Source: Sphingomonas koreensis
GTDB taxonomy: Bacteria > Pseudomonadota > Alphaproteobacteria > Sphingomonadales > Sphingomonadaceae
Reading direction: 5' to 3'
Length of the DNA: 64,000 nucleotides
Assembly: GCA_006438735.1 (NCBI GenBank)
Contig: RCZF01000002.1
Coordinates: 429,769-493,768 of the forward strand
The stretch's first letter is position 1; the number at the start of each line of letters is the position of its first letter. A program made the translations under genes and the position numbers. The notes under the pieces are model-generated. The model worked only from the letters and a program-made list of their open reading frames with translations. It made no database searches and was not told the origin of the DNA. Shown here in pieces: positions 25,537-35,773 of the stretch.

Positions 25537-27030
25537 ATGTCGCTCGCGCCCCGCCTCGATCTACGGCAGACGCAATCGCTGGTGATGACGCCGCAATTGC
25601 AGCAGGCGATCAAGCTGCTGGCGCTGTCCAACCTCGAGGTCGAAGGCTTCATCGCTGAGGAGATCGAGAAGAACCCGCTGCTCGAGAGCGGCGGGGGCGA
25701 CGATGACGGCGGCGCGGCCGAGCCGCAGCCCGAGACGAGCGCCGAACCGGCGGGCGCGGACGCGCTGCTCGAAAGCGGCGGCGGCGCGGGCGAGGCGGCG
25801 CTCGACGTCGATTTTACGGCCGAGAGCTTTCACCATGACAGCGCCGTCGATTCGATCGGCGGGCTCGACGGCTCGCTGGGCATGAGCGGGCTCGGCGGCG
25901 GCGGCATGGCGGGCGAGGACGGCCCCGATCTCGACGCCTTCGCCAGCGCGGGCGTAAGCCTCGCCGATCATTTGCTCGCGCAGGCCGGCGCGGTGGTCGA
26001 CGGCGCGGATATGTTCATTGCCGCGCATATGATCGATCAGATCGACGAATGCGGCTATCTCACCGCGTCGCTGCTTGACATCGCCAATCGGCTCGGCGTG
26101 CCGCTGGTCCGCGTCGAGGCGATGTTGCGCGTGATCCAGACGTTCGATCCGACCGGGGTCGGCGCGCGCGATCTCGCCGAATGCCTCGCGCTCCAGGCGA
26201 AGGACGCCGATCGCTACGATCCGTGCATGGCGCGGCTGATCGACAATCTCGATCTCGTCGCGCGCGGCGATCTCGCGCGGTTGAAGCGCATCTGCGGCGT
26301 CGACGACGAGGACATGGCGGACATGATCCGTGAGCTGCGCGATTACGATCCCAGGCCCGGGTGTGCGTTCGGCGGCGAGCCGGCGCAGGCGGTGACGCCC
26401 GATGTGTTCGTCGCGCGCCGCGCCACCGGCTGGGCGATCGAGATCAATGCCGCGACGCTGCCGCGCGTGCTCGTCAACCGCAGCTATTATACCGAACTGG
26501 CAACGGGCAAGCAGGACAAGGCGTCGAAGGCGTGGCTGAGCGATTGCCTGGCCAGCGCCAACTGGCTGGTCAAGGCGCTCGATCAGCGCCAGCGCACGAT
26601 CATCAAGGTGGCGAGCGAGATCGTGAAGCAGCAGGAAGCGTTTTTCCTGAAAGGCGTCGCGCATCTGAAGCCGATGACGCTCAGGCAGATCGCCGATGCG
26701 ATCGAGATGCACGAATCGACCGTCAGCCGCGTCACCAGCAACAAATATCTCAGCTGCGCGCGCGGGCTATACGAGCTCAAATATTTCTTCACCAGCGCGA
26801 TCCAATCGGCCGACGGCGGCGATGCGGTGTCGGCCGAGGCGGTGAAAAACGCGATCCGCGGGCTGATCGCGGGCGAGGGTGCGAAGATCCTGTCCGACGA
26901 CACGTTGGTCGATCTGCTCAACGCCAAGGGCTTCGACATCGCGCGGCGGACGGTCGCCAAATACCGCGAGGCGATGGGCATCGGCAGCTCGGTGCAGCGC
27001 CGCCGGCAGAAGGCGCTCGGGGGCGCGTAA
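25537..27030 (+). CDS. rpoN: RNA polymerase sigma-54 factor
   Basis: 497 aa from ATG 25537, which has GGAAGG six bases upstream; the ATG at 25522 sits in the repeat. Region I is the glutamine/leucine-rich activator-interacting part (DLRQTQSLVMTPQLQQAIKL), then a long acidic and glycine-rich region II (about residues 50-130), the core-binding domain, and a DNA-binding domain ending in the RpoN box ARRTVAKYRE (about 469-478). It recognises -24/-12 promoters, and one such site is seen at 41144-41160. Confidence 0.97.
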   Translation: MSLAPRLDLRQTQSLVMTPQLQQAIKLLALSNLEVEGFIAEEIEKNPLLESGGGDDDGGAAEPQPETSAEPAGADALLESGGGAGEAALDVDFTAESFHHDSAVDSIGGLDGSLGMSGLGGGGMAGEDGPDLDAFASAGVSLADHLLAQAGAVVDGADMFIAAHMIDQIDECGYLTASLLDIANRLGVPLVRVEAMLRVIQTFDPTGVGARDLAECLALQAKDADRYDPCMARLIDNLDLVARGDLARLKRICGVDDEDMADMIRELRDYDPRPGCAFGGEPAQAVTPDVFVARRATGWAIEINAATLPRVLVNRSYYTELATGKQDKASKAWLSDCLASANWLVKALDQRQRTIIKVASEIVKQQEAFFLKGVAHLKPMTLRQIADAIEMHESTVSRVTSNKYLSCARGLYELKYFFTSAIQSADGGDAVSAEAVKNAIRGLIAGEGAKILSDDTLVDLLNAKGFDIARRTVAKYREAMGIGSSVQRRRQKALGGA

Positions 27031-27095
27031 GCAGCCTTGAGCCGAGGCGAGCTGGGGTCTACGGCAGGCCGATCCAGGACAAGGGCTGAAACGTG

Positions 27096-28034
27096 ATGAA
27101 GGACAAGGTGATCACGCTGATCGGCGGCGGCGGATTCGTCGGCCGCTATGTCGCGCAGGCGCTGCTGACGGCCGGCGCGCGCGTCCGCATCGCGCAGCGC
27201 GATCCGCGCCAGGCGTATTTCCTGCGCCCGCTCGGCGGGCTCGGCCAGACGCAGTTCGTCGCGGTCGATATTCGCAAGCCGGAGACGGTCGCGCGCGCGG
27301 TCCATGGATCGGACGGCGTGGTCAATTTGGTCGGGCTGCTGTCGGGCGATTTGCAGGGCGTGCACGTCGCCGGCGCGAAGGCGGTGGCGGAGGCGTGTGC
27401 GACGGGGGGCGTGGCTGCCTTGGTTCACGTTTCGGCGATCGGCGCCGACGCTGCGTCCGATTCGCTTTACGGCCGCACCAAGGGTGAGGGCGAGGCCGCG
27501 GTGCACGCCGCCTTTCCGGGCGCGACGATCCTGCGGCCGTCGATCATCTTCGGCCGCGAGGACCAGTTCATCAATCGTTTCGCCGGGATGATCGCCAAGG
27601 CGCCGATCGTGCCGGTGCTGCGCGCGGGCGTGAAGTTCCAGCCGGTGTTCGTCGCCGACGTGGCGCAGGCGGCGGTCGCCGCGCTCGGCGATCCGGCGCG
27701 GTTCGGCGGCAAAACCTTCGAGCTCGGCGGGCCCGACGTCATCTCGATGGGCGCGCTGCAACGCTGGATCGCCAAGGAGATCGGCCGCGATCCGGCGTTC
27801 GTCGAGCTGCCCGATGCGGTCGGCGGGATGATTGCCGGCGCGGGCTTCCTGCCCGGCGCGCCGATCACCAAGGATCAGTGGCGGATGCTTCAGCATGACA
27901 ATGTGGTGAGCGACGGCGCGGACGGCTTCGCCGCGCTGGGCATCACGCCGACGCCGATGGCGAGCGTCGCGCCCGGATGGCTGGTGCGCTTTCGCCGCAA
28001 CGGCCGCTTCGCCGACATGGACCGCGCCGCCTGA
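27096..28034 (+). CDS. NDUFA9-like NAD(P)-binding protein
   Basis: 312 aa from ATG 27096 (GTG 27093 is adjacent). N-terminal Rossmann motif IGGGGFVGRYVAQ, then VNLVGLLSGDLQGVHV and LVHVSAIGADAASDS and YGRTKGEGEAAV, the atypical short-chain dehydrogenase pattern of the complex I NDUFA9-type family. In alphaproteobacteria these are thought to assist or bind respiratory complex I, or to act as NAD(P)-dependent epimerase-like enzymes. It lies between rpoN and uppP on the same strand. Confidence 0.88.
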   Translation: MKDKVITLIGGGGFVGRYVAQALLTAGARVRIAQRDPRQAYFLRPLGGLGQTQFVAVDIRKPETVARAVHGSDGVVNLVGLLSGDLQGVHVAGAKAVAEACATGGVAALVHVSAIGADAASDSLYGRTKGEGEAAVHAAFPGATILRPSIIFGREDQFINRFAGMIAKAPIVPVLRAGVKFQPVFVADVAQAAVAALGDPARFGGKTFELGGPDVISMGALQRWIAKEIGRDPAFVELPDAVGGMIAGAGFLPGAPITKDQWRMLQHDNVVSDGADGFAALGITPTPMASVAPGWLVRFRRNGRFADMDRAA

Positions 28035-28085
28035 TCGCCAAAGCGGCTGCGCGCATCATTCCCTCCCTATCGTAAAGGCTGATCG

Positions 28086-28892
28086 ATGCCGTTGCTGATC
28101 ACCGCCATCCTGCTCGGCATCGTCGAGGGGCTGACCGAATTCCTGCCCGTCTCCTCGACCGGGCATTTGATCCTTGCATCCGAATTGTTCGGTTATTCGG
28201 CCGACGAATGGGCGGTGTTCAATATCGTCATTCAATTGGGCGCGATCCTCGCGGTGATCGTGCTCTATTGGCGGACGTTCTGGGCGGTCGGGCAAGGCAT
28301 GCTCAAGCGCGAGGCCGTTTCTTGGCGATTCGCGCGCAACGTGGTGGTGGCGTTCATCCCCGCGGCGGTGATCGGGCTGGCGTTGCACAGCTATATCGAG
28401 GAACTGCTCGGCGCGCCCAAGGTCGTGGCGGTGGCGCTGATCGTCGGCGGCGTCGCGATCCTCGCGCTCGAGCGGATGATCAAGAACCACGACGTCGTTG
28501 GCGTCGCCGATATCCCGATCGGCCGGGTGATCGCGATCGGCTTCATCCAGTGTCTGGCGATGATCCCCGGCGTCAGCCGATCGGGCGCGTCGATCATGGG
28601 GGCGCTGGCGCTCGGTGTCGAGCGCCGCACCGCGGCGGAGTTCAGCTTCTTCCTCGCGATTCCTACGATGCTCGGTGCCACCGCCGTCGAGCTATGGAAG
28701 AACCGCCATGTGCTGACCGGCGCGACGGTCAGCTGGGGTCTGATCGCGGTGGGCTTCGTCGTCGCGTTTCTCGTGGCGCTGGTGGTGATCCGCTGGTTCG
28801 TGGGCGTGGTCGGCAAGCACGGGTTTCAGCCGTTCGCCTGGTATCGCATCATCGCTGGCGGCGCGGCGCTGATCTGGCTAATGGGACGGTAG
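28086..28892 (+). CDS. uppP: Undecaprenyl-diphosphatase
   Basis: 268 aa with about eight membrane helices. Signature 1 EGLTEFLPVSSTGH (14-27) and signature 2 PGVSRSGASIM are both intact. It removes one phosphate from undecaprenyl diphosphate so that the lipid carrier can be reused in peptidoglycan and polysaccharide synthesis. It starts 52 nt after the NDUFA9-like gene. A small hairpin (GTCCG-AAG-CGGAC) lies at once after the stop. Confidence 0.96.
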   Translation: MPLLITAILLGIVEGLTEFLPVSSTGHLILASELFGYSADEWAVFNIVIQLGAILAVIVLYWRTFWAVGQGMLKREAVSWRFARNVVVAFIPAAVIGLALHSYIEELLGAPKVVAVALIVGGVAILALERMIKNHDVVGVADIPIGRVIAIGFIQCLAMIPGVSRSGASIMGALALGVERRTAAEFSFFLAIPTMLGATAVELWKNRHVLTGATVSWGLIAVGFVVAFLVALVVIRWFVGVVGKHGFQPFAWYRIIAGGAALIWLMGR

Positions 28893-28974
28893 GTCCGAAG
28901 CGGACGTATAATAGCAATTACGATTAGTCCCACAAACCCATGAAGCGATAAGTCATCATAATAGGTAACTAATA

Positions 28975-29004
28975 CTGTCACAAGGATTGATTTTTGCGTG
29001 ACAG
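28975..29004. promoter_or_regulatory. Inverted repeat CTGTCAC-N16-GTGACAG upstream of gltD
   Basis: Perfect 7-bp arms at 28975-28981 and 28998-29004, in an AT-rich stretch 49-78 nt before the gltD start codon. The surrounding 160-nt gap is much lower in GC than its neighbours, as expected for a promoter region. It may be a binding site for a regulator of glutamate synthase. No regulator can be named. Confidence 0.35.
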
Positions 29005-29052
29005 CGGACCTTTGAGGCCCTAAAGCTGCGCCGACCCTTTACGGAGCCGGCG

Positions 29053-30492
29053 ATGCCGAATGACGCGATGCTCAAATTTGTCGATCGGACGCAGGCCTAT
29101 CCCGCCAAACGTGCCGCCGACGCGCGCGCAGATGACTTTCGCGAGATCGCCGATCGCTACGCCGTCGTTACCGGCGAGGAACAGGCCGCGCGCTGCTCGC
29201 AATGCGGCGTGCCGTATTGTTCGGTGCATTGCCCGCTGCACAACCACATCCCCGACTGGCTGCGGCTGACCGCCGAAGGGCGGCTGCGCGAGGCCTATGA
29301 GTTGAGCAACGCCACCTCGACGATGCCCGAGATCTGCGGCCGGATCTGTCCGCAGGATCGGCTGTGCGAAGGCAATTGCGTGATTGAATTCTCCGGCCAC
29401 GGCGCGGTGACGATCGGCGCGGTCGAGAAGTTCATCACCGATACCGCGTGGGAGGAAGGTTGGGTCGAGCCGCTTCAGCCCGGACCGCCGCGCGGGCAAT
29501 CGGTCGGCATCGTCGGATCGGGTCCGGCGGGGCTTGCGGCGGCCGATCGGCTGCGCAGATTGGGGTATGACGTCCATGTCTATGATCGGCACGATCGCGC
29601 CGGCGGGCTGCTGACCTACGGCATCCCCGGCTTCAAGCTGGAAAAGCATGTGGTGACGCGCCGCGTTGAGCGACTGAAGGCGGGCGGCATCGTCTTCAAC
29701 GAGGGCTTCGAGGTCGGCCGCGAGGCGAGCCTCGATGACCTGAGACAGCGCCATGACGCCATCCTGATCGCCACGGGCGTGTACAAATCCCGTGCCATCG
29801 CCGCACCGGGCGTCGGCAGCGGCGGCGTGGTCGAGGCGCTCGATTATCTCATCGCCTCGAACCGTAAGGGCTTCGGCGACGCCGTGCCGGCGTTCGACGA
29901 CGGATCGCTCGATGCCGCCGGCAAGCGCGTGGTGGTGATCGGCGGCGGCGACACGGCGATGGACTGCGTGCGCACCGCGATCCGCCAGGGCGCGACCTCG
30001 GTCAAATGCCTCTACCGCCGCGACCGCGCCAACATGCCGGGATCGCAGCGCGAAGTCGGCAATGCCGAGGAGGAGGGTGTCGAGTTCGTGTGGCTGTCCG
30101 CGCCATCCGGATTCGACGCCGAGGATCGCGTGACCGGCGTCCGCGCGCACCGCATGCGCCTCGGCCAGCCCGACGCGTCCGGGCGACGTGCCCCCGAAGT
30201 CGATCCCGGCGGCGATTTCGTCGAAGCGGCCGATCTTGTCGTCAAGGCGCTAGGCTTCGACGCCGAGGATCTGCCGGCGCTGTTTGAATCGGAGGCCCTC
30301 GGCGTGACGCGCTGGGGCACGCTGCTGGTCGATCAGGCGATGATGACCAATCTCGACGGCGTGTTCGCCGCGGGCGACATCGTGCGCGGCGCAAGCCTGG
30401 TCGTCTGGGCGATCCGAGACGGGCAGGACGTCGCCGAAACCATGCACGCCTGGCTCAAAGCCAAGACGCTCGAAGAGCGGAAGGCGGCATGA
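29053..30492 (+). CDS. gltD: Glutamate synthase small subunit
   Basis: 479 aa. The N-terminal cysteine cluster region (CSQCGVPYCSVHCPLHNHIPDW, then CGRICPQDRLCEGNC) binds [4Fe-4S] clusters; the FAD site is IVGSGPAGLAAADRL and the NADPH site VVIGGGDTAMDCVR. It feeds electrons from NADPH to the large subunit for conversion of glutamine plus 2-oxoglutarate to two glutamates. Start overlaps none; the stop overlaps the gltB start by ATGA. The order gltD-gltB is the reverse of E. coli. Confidence 0.96.
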   Translation: MPNDAMLKFVDRTQAYPAKRAADARADDFREIADRYAVVTGEEQAARCSQCGVPYCSVHCPLHNHIPDWLRLTAEGRLREAYELSNATSTMPEICGRICPQDRLCEGNCVIEFSGHGAVTIGAVEKFITDTAWEEGWVEPLQPGPPRGQSVGIVGSGPAGLAAADRLRRLGYDVHVYDRHDRAGGLLTYGIPGFKLEKHVVTRRVERLKAGGIVFNEGFEVGREASLDDLRQRHDAILIATGVYKSRAIAAPGVGSGGVVEALDYLIASNRKGFGDAVPAFDDGSLDAAGKRVVVIGGGDTAMDCVRTAIRQGATSVKCLYRRDRANMPGSQREVGNAEEEGVEFVWLSAPSGFDAEDRVTGVRAHRMRLGQPDASGRRAPEVDPGGDFVEAADLVVKALGFDAEDLPALFESEALGVTRWGTLLVDQAMMTNLDGVFAAGDIVRGASLVVWAIRDGQDVAETMHAWLKAKTLEERKAA

Positions 30493-33400
30493 CCATGCGC
30501 GGCGAAGACCAGCGCGCGCGCCTCGCCGCCGAGGGCATGTATCGCCCTGAGTTCGAGTCCGATGCGTGCGGTGTCGGGCTCGTCGCGGCGACGGATGGCG
30601 TGGCGAGCCGACGCGTGGTGCAGTCGGCGATCGATGCGCTCAAAGCGGTGTGGCATCGCGGCGCGGTCGATGCCGATGGCAAGACCGGGGACGGCGCCGG
30701 CTTGCATGTCGATCTGCCGCACGCCTTTTTCGACGATGCGATCGCGTCGTCGGGCCATGCCGCTTTGCCCAACCGGCTGGGGGTGGGGATGATCTTCCTG
30801 CCGCGCACCGATCTCGGCGCGCAGGAAACGTGCCGTGGCATCGTCGAGACCGCGATTATCGAGGCTGGCTATACAATCTATGGCTGGCGGCAGGTGCCGG
30901 TCGACGTCTCGGTGATCGGCCAGAAAGCGCAGGCAACGCGGCCCGAGATCGAGCAGATCATGATCGCCGGTCCGCTGCCGGACGAGCAGTCGGCTGCCGA
31001 ATTCGAAAAGGACCTCTATCTGATCCGCCGGCGGATCGAAAAGCGCGCGATCGCAGCGCAGATCCAGGGCTTCTACGTCTGTTCGCTGTCGTGCCGCTCG
31101 ATCATCTACAAAGGCCTGTTTCTCGCCGAATCGCTGTCGGTTTTCTATCCCGACCTCTGCGACGAGCGTTTCACCAGCCGCGTCGCAATCTTCCATCAGC
31201 GTTATTCGACCAACACCTTCCCGCAATGGTGGCTGGCGCAGCCGTTCCGCTGCCTCGCGCACAATGGCGAGATCAACACGATCCGCGGCAACAAGAACTG
31301 GATGCTGAGCCACGAGATCAAGATGGCGAGCCTCGCGTTCGGCGAGCAATCGGAGGACATCAAGCCGGTGATCCCGGCGGGCGCTTCCGACACCGCCGCG
31401 CTAGACGCCGCGTTCGAGACGATCTGCCGCGCCGGCCGCGACGCGCCGACCGCCAAGCTGATGCTGGTGCCCGAGGCCTGGCACGAAGCGTCCGACATGC
31501 CGGCCGAGCATTTGGCGATGTATCGCTATCTCTCCAGCGTGATGGAGCCGTGGGACGGCCCCGCCGCGCTGGCGATGACCGATGGCCGCTGGGCGGTCGC
31601 GGGCATGGATCGCAACGCACTGCGCCCCTTGCGCTACACGCGCACCGACGACGGCTTGCTGATCGTCGGTTCGGAGACTGGGATGGTCGTCGTTCCGGAA
31701 ACCTCGATCGTCGAGAAAGGCGCGCTGGGGCCGGGGCAGATGATCGCGGTCGATCTCGACGAGGGCCGCGTCTTCCACGACCGCGAGGTCAAGGACCGGA
31801 TCGCGGCGGAGGCCGATTACGCCGCGATGGCGGCCGACTTTCTGACGATCGACGCGTTGCCCGTCGCGCCCGATGTGCCGGGGTGCCGCTACGATCGCGC
31901 CGAGCTCGCGCGGCGGCAGGTGGCGGCCGGACAGACGCTCGAGGACATGGAGCTGATCCTGTCGCCGATGGTCGAACAGGCCAAGGAAGCGATTGGCTCG
32001 ATGGGCGACGATACGCCGCTGGCGGTGATTTCGGACAAGCCGCGGCTGATCAGCCAGTTCTTCCGCCAGAATTTCTCGCAAGTCACCAATCCGCCGATCG
32101 ATTCGCTGCGCGAACGTCATGTGATGTCGCTCAAGACGCGCTTCGGCAATCTCGCCAACATCCTCGATCCAGCCGGCCAGCAAAGCCGCGTGCTGGTGCT
32201 CGAATCGCCGGTGCTCAGCTGCGCCGACTGGGATCGGCTCAAGGCGCATTTCAGCGGCTCGGCCGCGACCATCGACTGTACTTTCGATACCGGCGGCGGT
32301 CCCGAAATGCTTCGCGCCGCGATCCAGCGCATCCGCGACGAGGCCGAGCAAGCCGTTCGCCAGGGCAAGAGCGAGCTGTTCCTCACCGACGAGGCAATCG
32401 GCGAAAGCCGCGTCGGCATCGCCGGCGTGTTGGCCGCCGCCGCGGTTCATACGCATCTCGTACGCCGGGGCTTGCGCTCCTATGCCTCGATCAACGTGCG
32501 CACCGCGGAATGCCTCGATACGCATTATTACGCGGTGCTGATCGGCGTCGGCGCGACCACGGTGAACGCCTATCTCGCCGAGGCCGCGATCCTCGATCGC
32601 CAGGCGCGCGGGTTGTTCGGCGATCTGTCGGTGGAGGAGTGCCTCGCGCGGCACCGCACCGCGATCGACGAAGGGCTGCTGAAGATCATGTCGAAGATGG
32701 GGATCGCGGTGATCTCCAGCTATCGCGGCGGCTATAATTTCGAGGCGGTCGGGCTGTCGCGCAGCCTGGTCAACGATCTGTTTCCGGGGATGCCGACCAA
32801 GATTTCGGGCGAGGGCTATGCGTCGCTCCATCTGTCGGCGGCGATGCGGCACGAGGCGGCGTTCGACCGCGGCGTGGTGACACTGCCGATCGGCGGCTTC
32901 TACCGCCAGCGGCATACCGGCGAGACGCACGCTTATTCGGCGCAGCTCATGCATTTGTTGCAGACCGCGGTCGCGACCGACAGCTATTCGACCTATCTGC
33001 AATTCGCGCGCGGCGTGGCCGATCTGCCGCCGGTCTATCTGCGCGATTTGCTGCAGTTCAATTTCCCGGTCGAGGGCGTTGCGGTCGATCAGGTCGAGCC
33101 GATCACCGAAATCCGCAAGCGTTTCGTTACGCCGGGCATGTCGCTTGGCGCGCTGAGCCCGGAAGCGCACGAGACGCTGGCGATCGCGATGAACCGGATC
33201 GGCGCCAAGGCGGTGTCGGGCGAAGGCGGCGAGGACAAGGCGCGCTACACGCCCTATGACAATGGCGACAACGCCAACTCGGGGGTCAAGCAGATCGCCT
33301 CGGGCCGCTTCGGCGTGACCGCGGAATATCTGAACGCCTGCGACGAGATCGAGATCAAGGTCGCGCAAGGCGCCAAGCCCGGCGAGGGCGGGCAGTTGCC

Positions 33401-35012
33401 CGGTTTCAAGGTGACCGAATTCATCGCGAAGTTGCGCCACGCAACGCCGGGCGTGACGCTGATCAGCCCGCCGCCGCATCACGACATCTATTCGATCGAG
33501 GATCTGGCGCAGCTGATCTATGATCTCAAGCAGATCAATCCGCGCGCGCGGGTGTGCGTCAAGCTGGTCAGCTCGGCAGGCATCGGCACAGTCGCGGCGG
33601 GCGTCGCCAAGGCGCATGCCGACGTGATCCTGGTCGCCGGCCATGTCGGCGGCACTGGCGCGTCCCCGCAGACCAGCATCAAATATGCCGGCACGCCGTG
33701 GGAAATGGGCTTGAGCGAGGTCAATCAGACACTGACGCTCAACGGCCTGCGCGGGCGAATCAAGCTGCGCACCGACGGCGGGCTCAAGACCGGGCGGGAC
33801 ATCGTCATCGCCGCGATCCTCGGCGCCGAGGAATTCGGCATCGGCACGCTAAGCCTTGTCGCGATGGGCTGCATCATGGTGCGGCAATGTCATTCGAACA
33901 CCTGCCCGGTCGGTGTCTGCACGCAGGACGAAAAGTTGCGCGCCAAGTTCTCCGGATCACCGGAAAAGGTCATCAACCTGATGACCTTCATAGCCGAAGA
34001 GGTCCGCGACATCCTCGCGCGGCTCGGCGTCAAGAGCCTCGACGAGGTGATCGGTCGCACCGAATTGCTCCGCCAGGTCAGCCGCGGGGCCGAGCATCTC
34101 GACGATCTCGATCTCAACCCGATTCTCGCCAAGGTCGATGCCGATGATGATCAGCGCCGCTTCTCGTTGAAGACGTGGCGCAACGAAGTCCCCGACAGCC
34201 TCGACGCGCAGATCATCAAGGATGCCGCCGCGGTGTTCTCGCGCGGCGAAAAGATGCAGCTGACTTATTCGGTGCGCAACACGCACCGTGCGGTCGGCAC
34301 GCGGCTGTCGAGCGAGATCACGCGCACGATCGGCATGTCGAAGCTTGCCGACGGGCACGTCACGGTGCGACTGCGCGGATCGGCGGGGCAGAGCCTCGGC
34401 GCGTTTCTGTGCAAGGGCGTGACGCTCGAAGTGTTCGGCGACGCCAACGATTATGTCGGCAAGGGGCTGTCGGGCGGGATCATCGTCGTGCGCCCGGTGG
34501 TATCGTCGCCGCTCGCCAGCCAGGACAATACGATCATCGGCAATACCGTGCTCTACGGCGCGACGGCGGGCGCGCTCTATGCCGCGGGTCGCGCCGGCGA
34601 GCGCTTCGCGGTGCGCAATTCGGGTGCGAGCGTTGTCGTCGAGGGCTGCGGCGCCAACGGCTGCGAATATATGACCGGCGGGATTGCTGTGGTGCTGGGG
34701 CAGATCGGCGCGAATTTCGGCGCCGGTATGACCGGCGGGATGGCGTTCGTCTATGACGCGGACGACAGCTTCGCGCGGAAGGCCAACCCCGACAGCATCG
34801 TCTGGCAGCGTCTGGCTTCGACGCATTGGGAGGCGGTGCTGCACAATCTGGTTCGCGCGCATGCCAAGGCGACCGACAGCAAATGGGCAGCCGGCCTGCT
34901 CGACGATTGGGACCGCGTGCGCAGCCGCTTTTGGCAAGTCGTGCCCAAGGAAATGCTCAGCCGCCTTCCCCAACCGCTCGACGATTCAGAGGCATTGGAA
35001 GCCGCCGAGTAA
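30489..35012 (+). CDS. gltB: Glutamate synthase large subunit
   Basis: 1507 aa. A 26-residue propeptide precedes C27 of ACGVGLVA, which becomes the N-terminal nucleophile of the glutaminase domain. The central domain, the FMN-binding synthase domain (SGEGGEDKARY, GAKPGEGGQLPG, ASPQTSIKYAGTPWE in pieces) and the C-terminal GXGXG domain follow. The 3Fe-4S ligands lie in CIMVRQCHSNTCPVGVC. It assimilates ammonia with glutamine synthetase. The gene is translationally coupled to gltD. Confidence 0.97.
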   Translation: MTMRGEDQRARLAAEGMYRPEFESDACGVGLVAATDGVASRRVVQSAIDALKAVWHRGAVDADGKTGDGAGLHVDLPHAFFDDAIASSGHAALPNRLGVGMIFLPRTDLGAQETCRGIVETAIIEAGYTIYGWRQVPVDVSVIGQKAQATRPEIEQIMIAGPLPDEQSAAEFEKDLYLIRRRIEKRAIAAQIQGFYVCSLSCRSIIYKGLFLAESLSVFYPDLCDERFTSRVAIFHQRYSTNTFPQWWLAQPFRCLAHNGEINTIRGNKNWMLSHEIKMASLAFGEQSEDIKPVIPAGASDTAALDAAFETICRAGRDAPTAKLMLVPEAWHEASDMPAEHLAMYRYLSSVMEPWDGPAALAMTDGRWAVAGMDRNALRPLRYTRTDDGLLIVGSETGMVVVPETSIVEKGALGPGQMIAVDLDEGRVFHDREVKDRIAAEADYAAMAADFLTIDALPVAPDVPGCRYDRAELARRQVAAGQTLEDMELILSPMVEQAKEAIGSMGDDTPLAVISDKPRLISQFFRQNFSQVTNPPIDSLRERHVMSLKTRFGNLANILDPAGQQSRVLVLESPVLSCADWDRLKAHFSGSAATIDCTFDTGGGPEMLRAAIQRIRDEAEQAVRQGKSELFLTDEAIGESRVGIAGVLAAAAVHTHLVRRGLRSYASINVRTAECLDTHYYAVLIGVGATTVNAYLAEAAILDRQARGLFGDLSVEECLARHRTAIDEGLLKIMSKMGIAVISSYRGGYNFEAVGLSRSLVNDLFPGMPTKISGEGYASLHLSAAMRHEAAFDRGVVTLPIGGFYRQRHTGETHAYSAQLMHLLQTAVATDSYSTYLQFARGVADLPPVYLRDLLQFNFPVEGVAVDQVEPITEIRKRFVTPGMSLGALSPEAHETLAIAMNRIGAKAVSGEGGEDKARYTPYDNGDNANSGVKQIASGRFGVTAEYLNACDEIEIKVAQGAKPGEGGQLPGFKVTEFIAKLRHATPGVTLISPPPHHDIYSIEDLAQLIYDLKQINPRARVCVKLVSSAGIGTVAAGVAKAHADVILVAGHVGGTGASPQTSIKYAGTPWEMGLSEVNQTLTLNGLRGRIKLRTDGGLKTGRDIVIAAILGAEEFGIGTLSLVAMGCIMVRQCHSNTCPVGVCTQDEKLRAKFSGSPEKVINLMTFIAEEVRDILARLGVKSLDEVIGRTELLRQVSRGAEHLDDLDLNPILAKVDADDDQRRFSLKTWRNEVPDSLDAQIIKDAAAVFSRGEKMQLTYSVRNTHRAVGTRLSSEITRTIGMSKLADGHVTVRLRGSAGQSLGAFLCKGVTLEVFGDANDYVGKGLSGGIIVVRPVVSSPLASQDNTIIGNTVLYGATAGALYAAGRAGERFAVRNSGASVVVEGCGANGCEYMTGGIAVVLGQIGANFGAGMTGGMAFVYDADDSFARKANPDSIVWQRLASTHWEAVLHNLVRAHAKATDSKWAAGLLDDWDRVRSRFWQVVPKEMLSRLPQPLDDSEALEAAE

Positions 35013-35056
35013 CAGGCCCTTTGCGCTTCGCCATATGCTGACGTAACAGCGTCGCC

Positions 35057-35728
35057 ATGTGGCAGCTCTATCAATTCCCGCTCTGTCCCTTCTCACGCAA
35101 GGTCCGGCTGCTGCTCGGCGAAAAGGGCGTCGGTTACGATCTGGTACGCGAATCGCCCTGGGCGCGGCGCGACGAGTTCGTCGATATGAACCCTGCCGGG
35201 CAGACGCCGGTCATTACCGACCCCGCGCGCGGGCTGCTGTTGATCGATTCGATGGCGATCTGCGAATATTTCGAAGAAACCATCGAAAAGGCGGCGATGA
35301 TCAACGGCACCGCCGCCAATCGCGCCGAGATTCGCCGGCTGGTCACTTGGTTCGACACGCAATTCTATCAGGACGTCACCGCGCCGTTACTCCACGAACG
35401 GATGGTCAAGCGGCTCGTCCACCGCGCCGCGCCCGACGCCAAGGCGCTGCGCGAGGCGATGAAGGCGGCCGATCGCCACCTCGATTATACCGATTACCTG
35501 CTTGATCATCGCAATTGGCTGGCCGGTGCGACGATGAGCCTGGCCGATCTTGCCGCCGCCGCGCAGATCTCGGTCGCCGATTATCTCGGCGGGATCGACT
35601 GGAAGGGCCATGAGCAGACCGCCAGCTGGTACGGCGGATTCAAGAGCCGTCCGAGCTTCCAGCCCTTGCTGTCAGAGCGGATGGAAGTGATCGGCCCGCC
35701 CAAACATTACGCCAATCACGATTTCTGA
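35057..35728 (+). CDS. Glutathione S-transferase family protein
   Basis: 223 aa. An N-terminal thioredoxin-like domain starts YQFPLCPFSRKVRLLLGEKG, with the CPFS position where the catalytic serine or cysteine lies in beta/omega-type GSTs. MNPAGQTPVI and DSMAICEYFEE are the glutathione-binding loops, and a helical C-terminal domain follows. The substrate is unknown; related proteins in sphingomonads include detoxification and redox roles. It is 44 nt after gltB. Confidence 0.88.
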   Translation: MWQLYQFPLCPFSRKVRLLLGEKGVGYDLVRESPWARRDEFVDMNPAGQTPVITDPARGLLLIDSMAICEYFEETIEKAAMINGTAANRAEIRRLVTWFDTQFYQDVTAPLLHERMVKRLVHRAAPDAKALREAMKAADRHLDYTDYLLDHRNWLAGATMSLADLAAAAQISVADYLGGIDWKGHEQTASWYGGFKSRPSFQPLLSERMEVIGPPKHYANHDF

Positions 35729-35773
35729 GCGACGCGGTCTTTTCGAGGCAAGCCGCTGATCAAGCCGTGACGA

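Noticed and set aside
31401..33644. Minus-strand open frame of 747 codons inside gltB
   Set aside because: The plus strand encodes conserved GltB motifs throughout; the antisense product is composition-biased and matches nothing.
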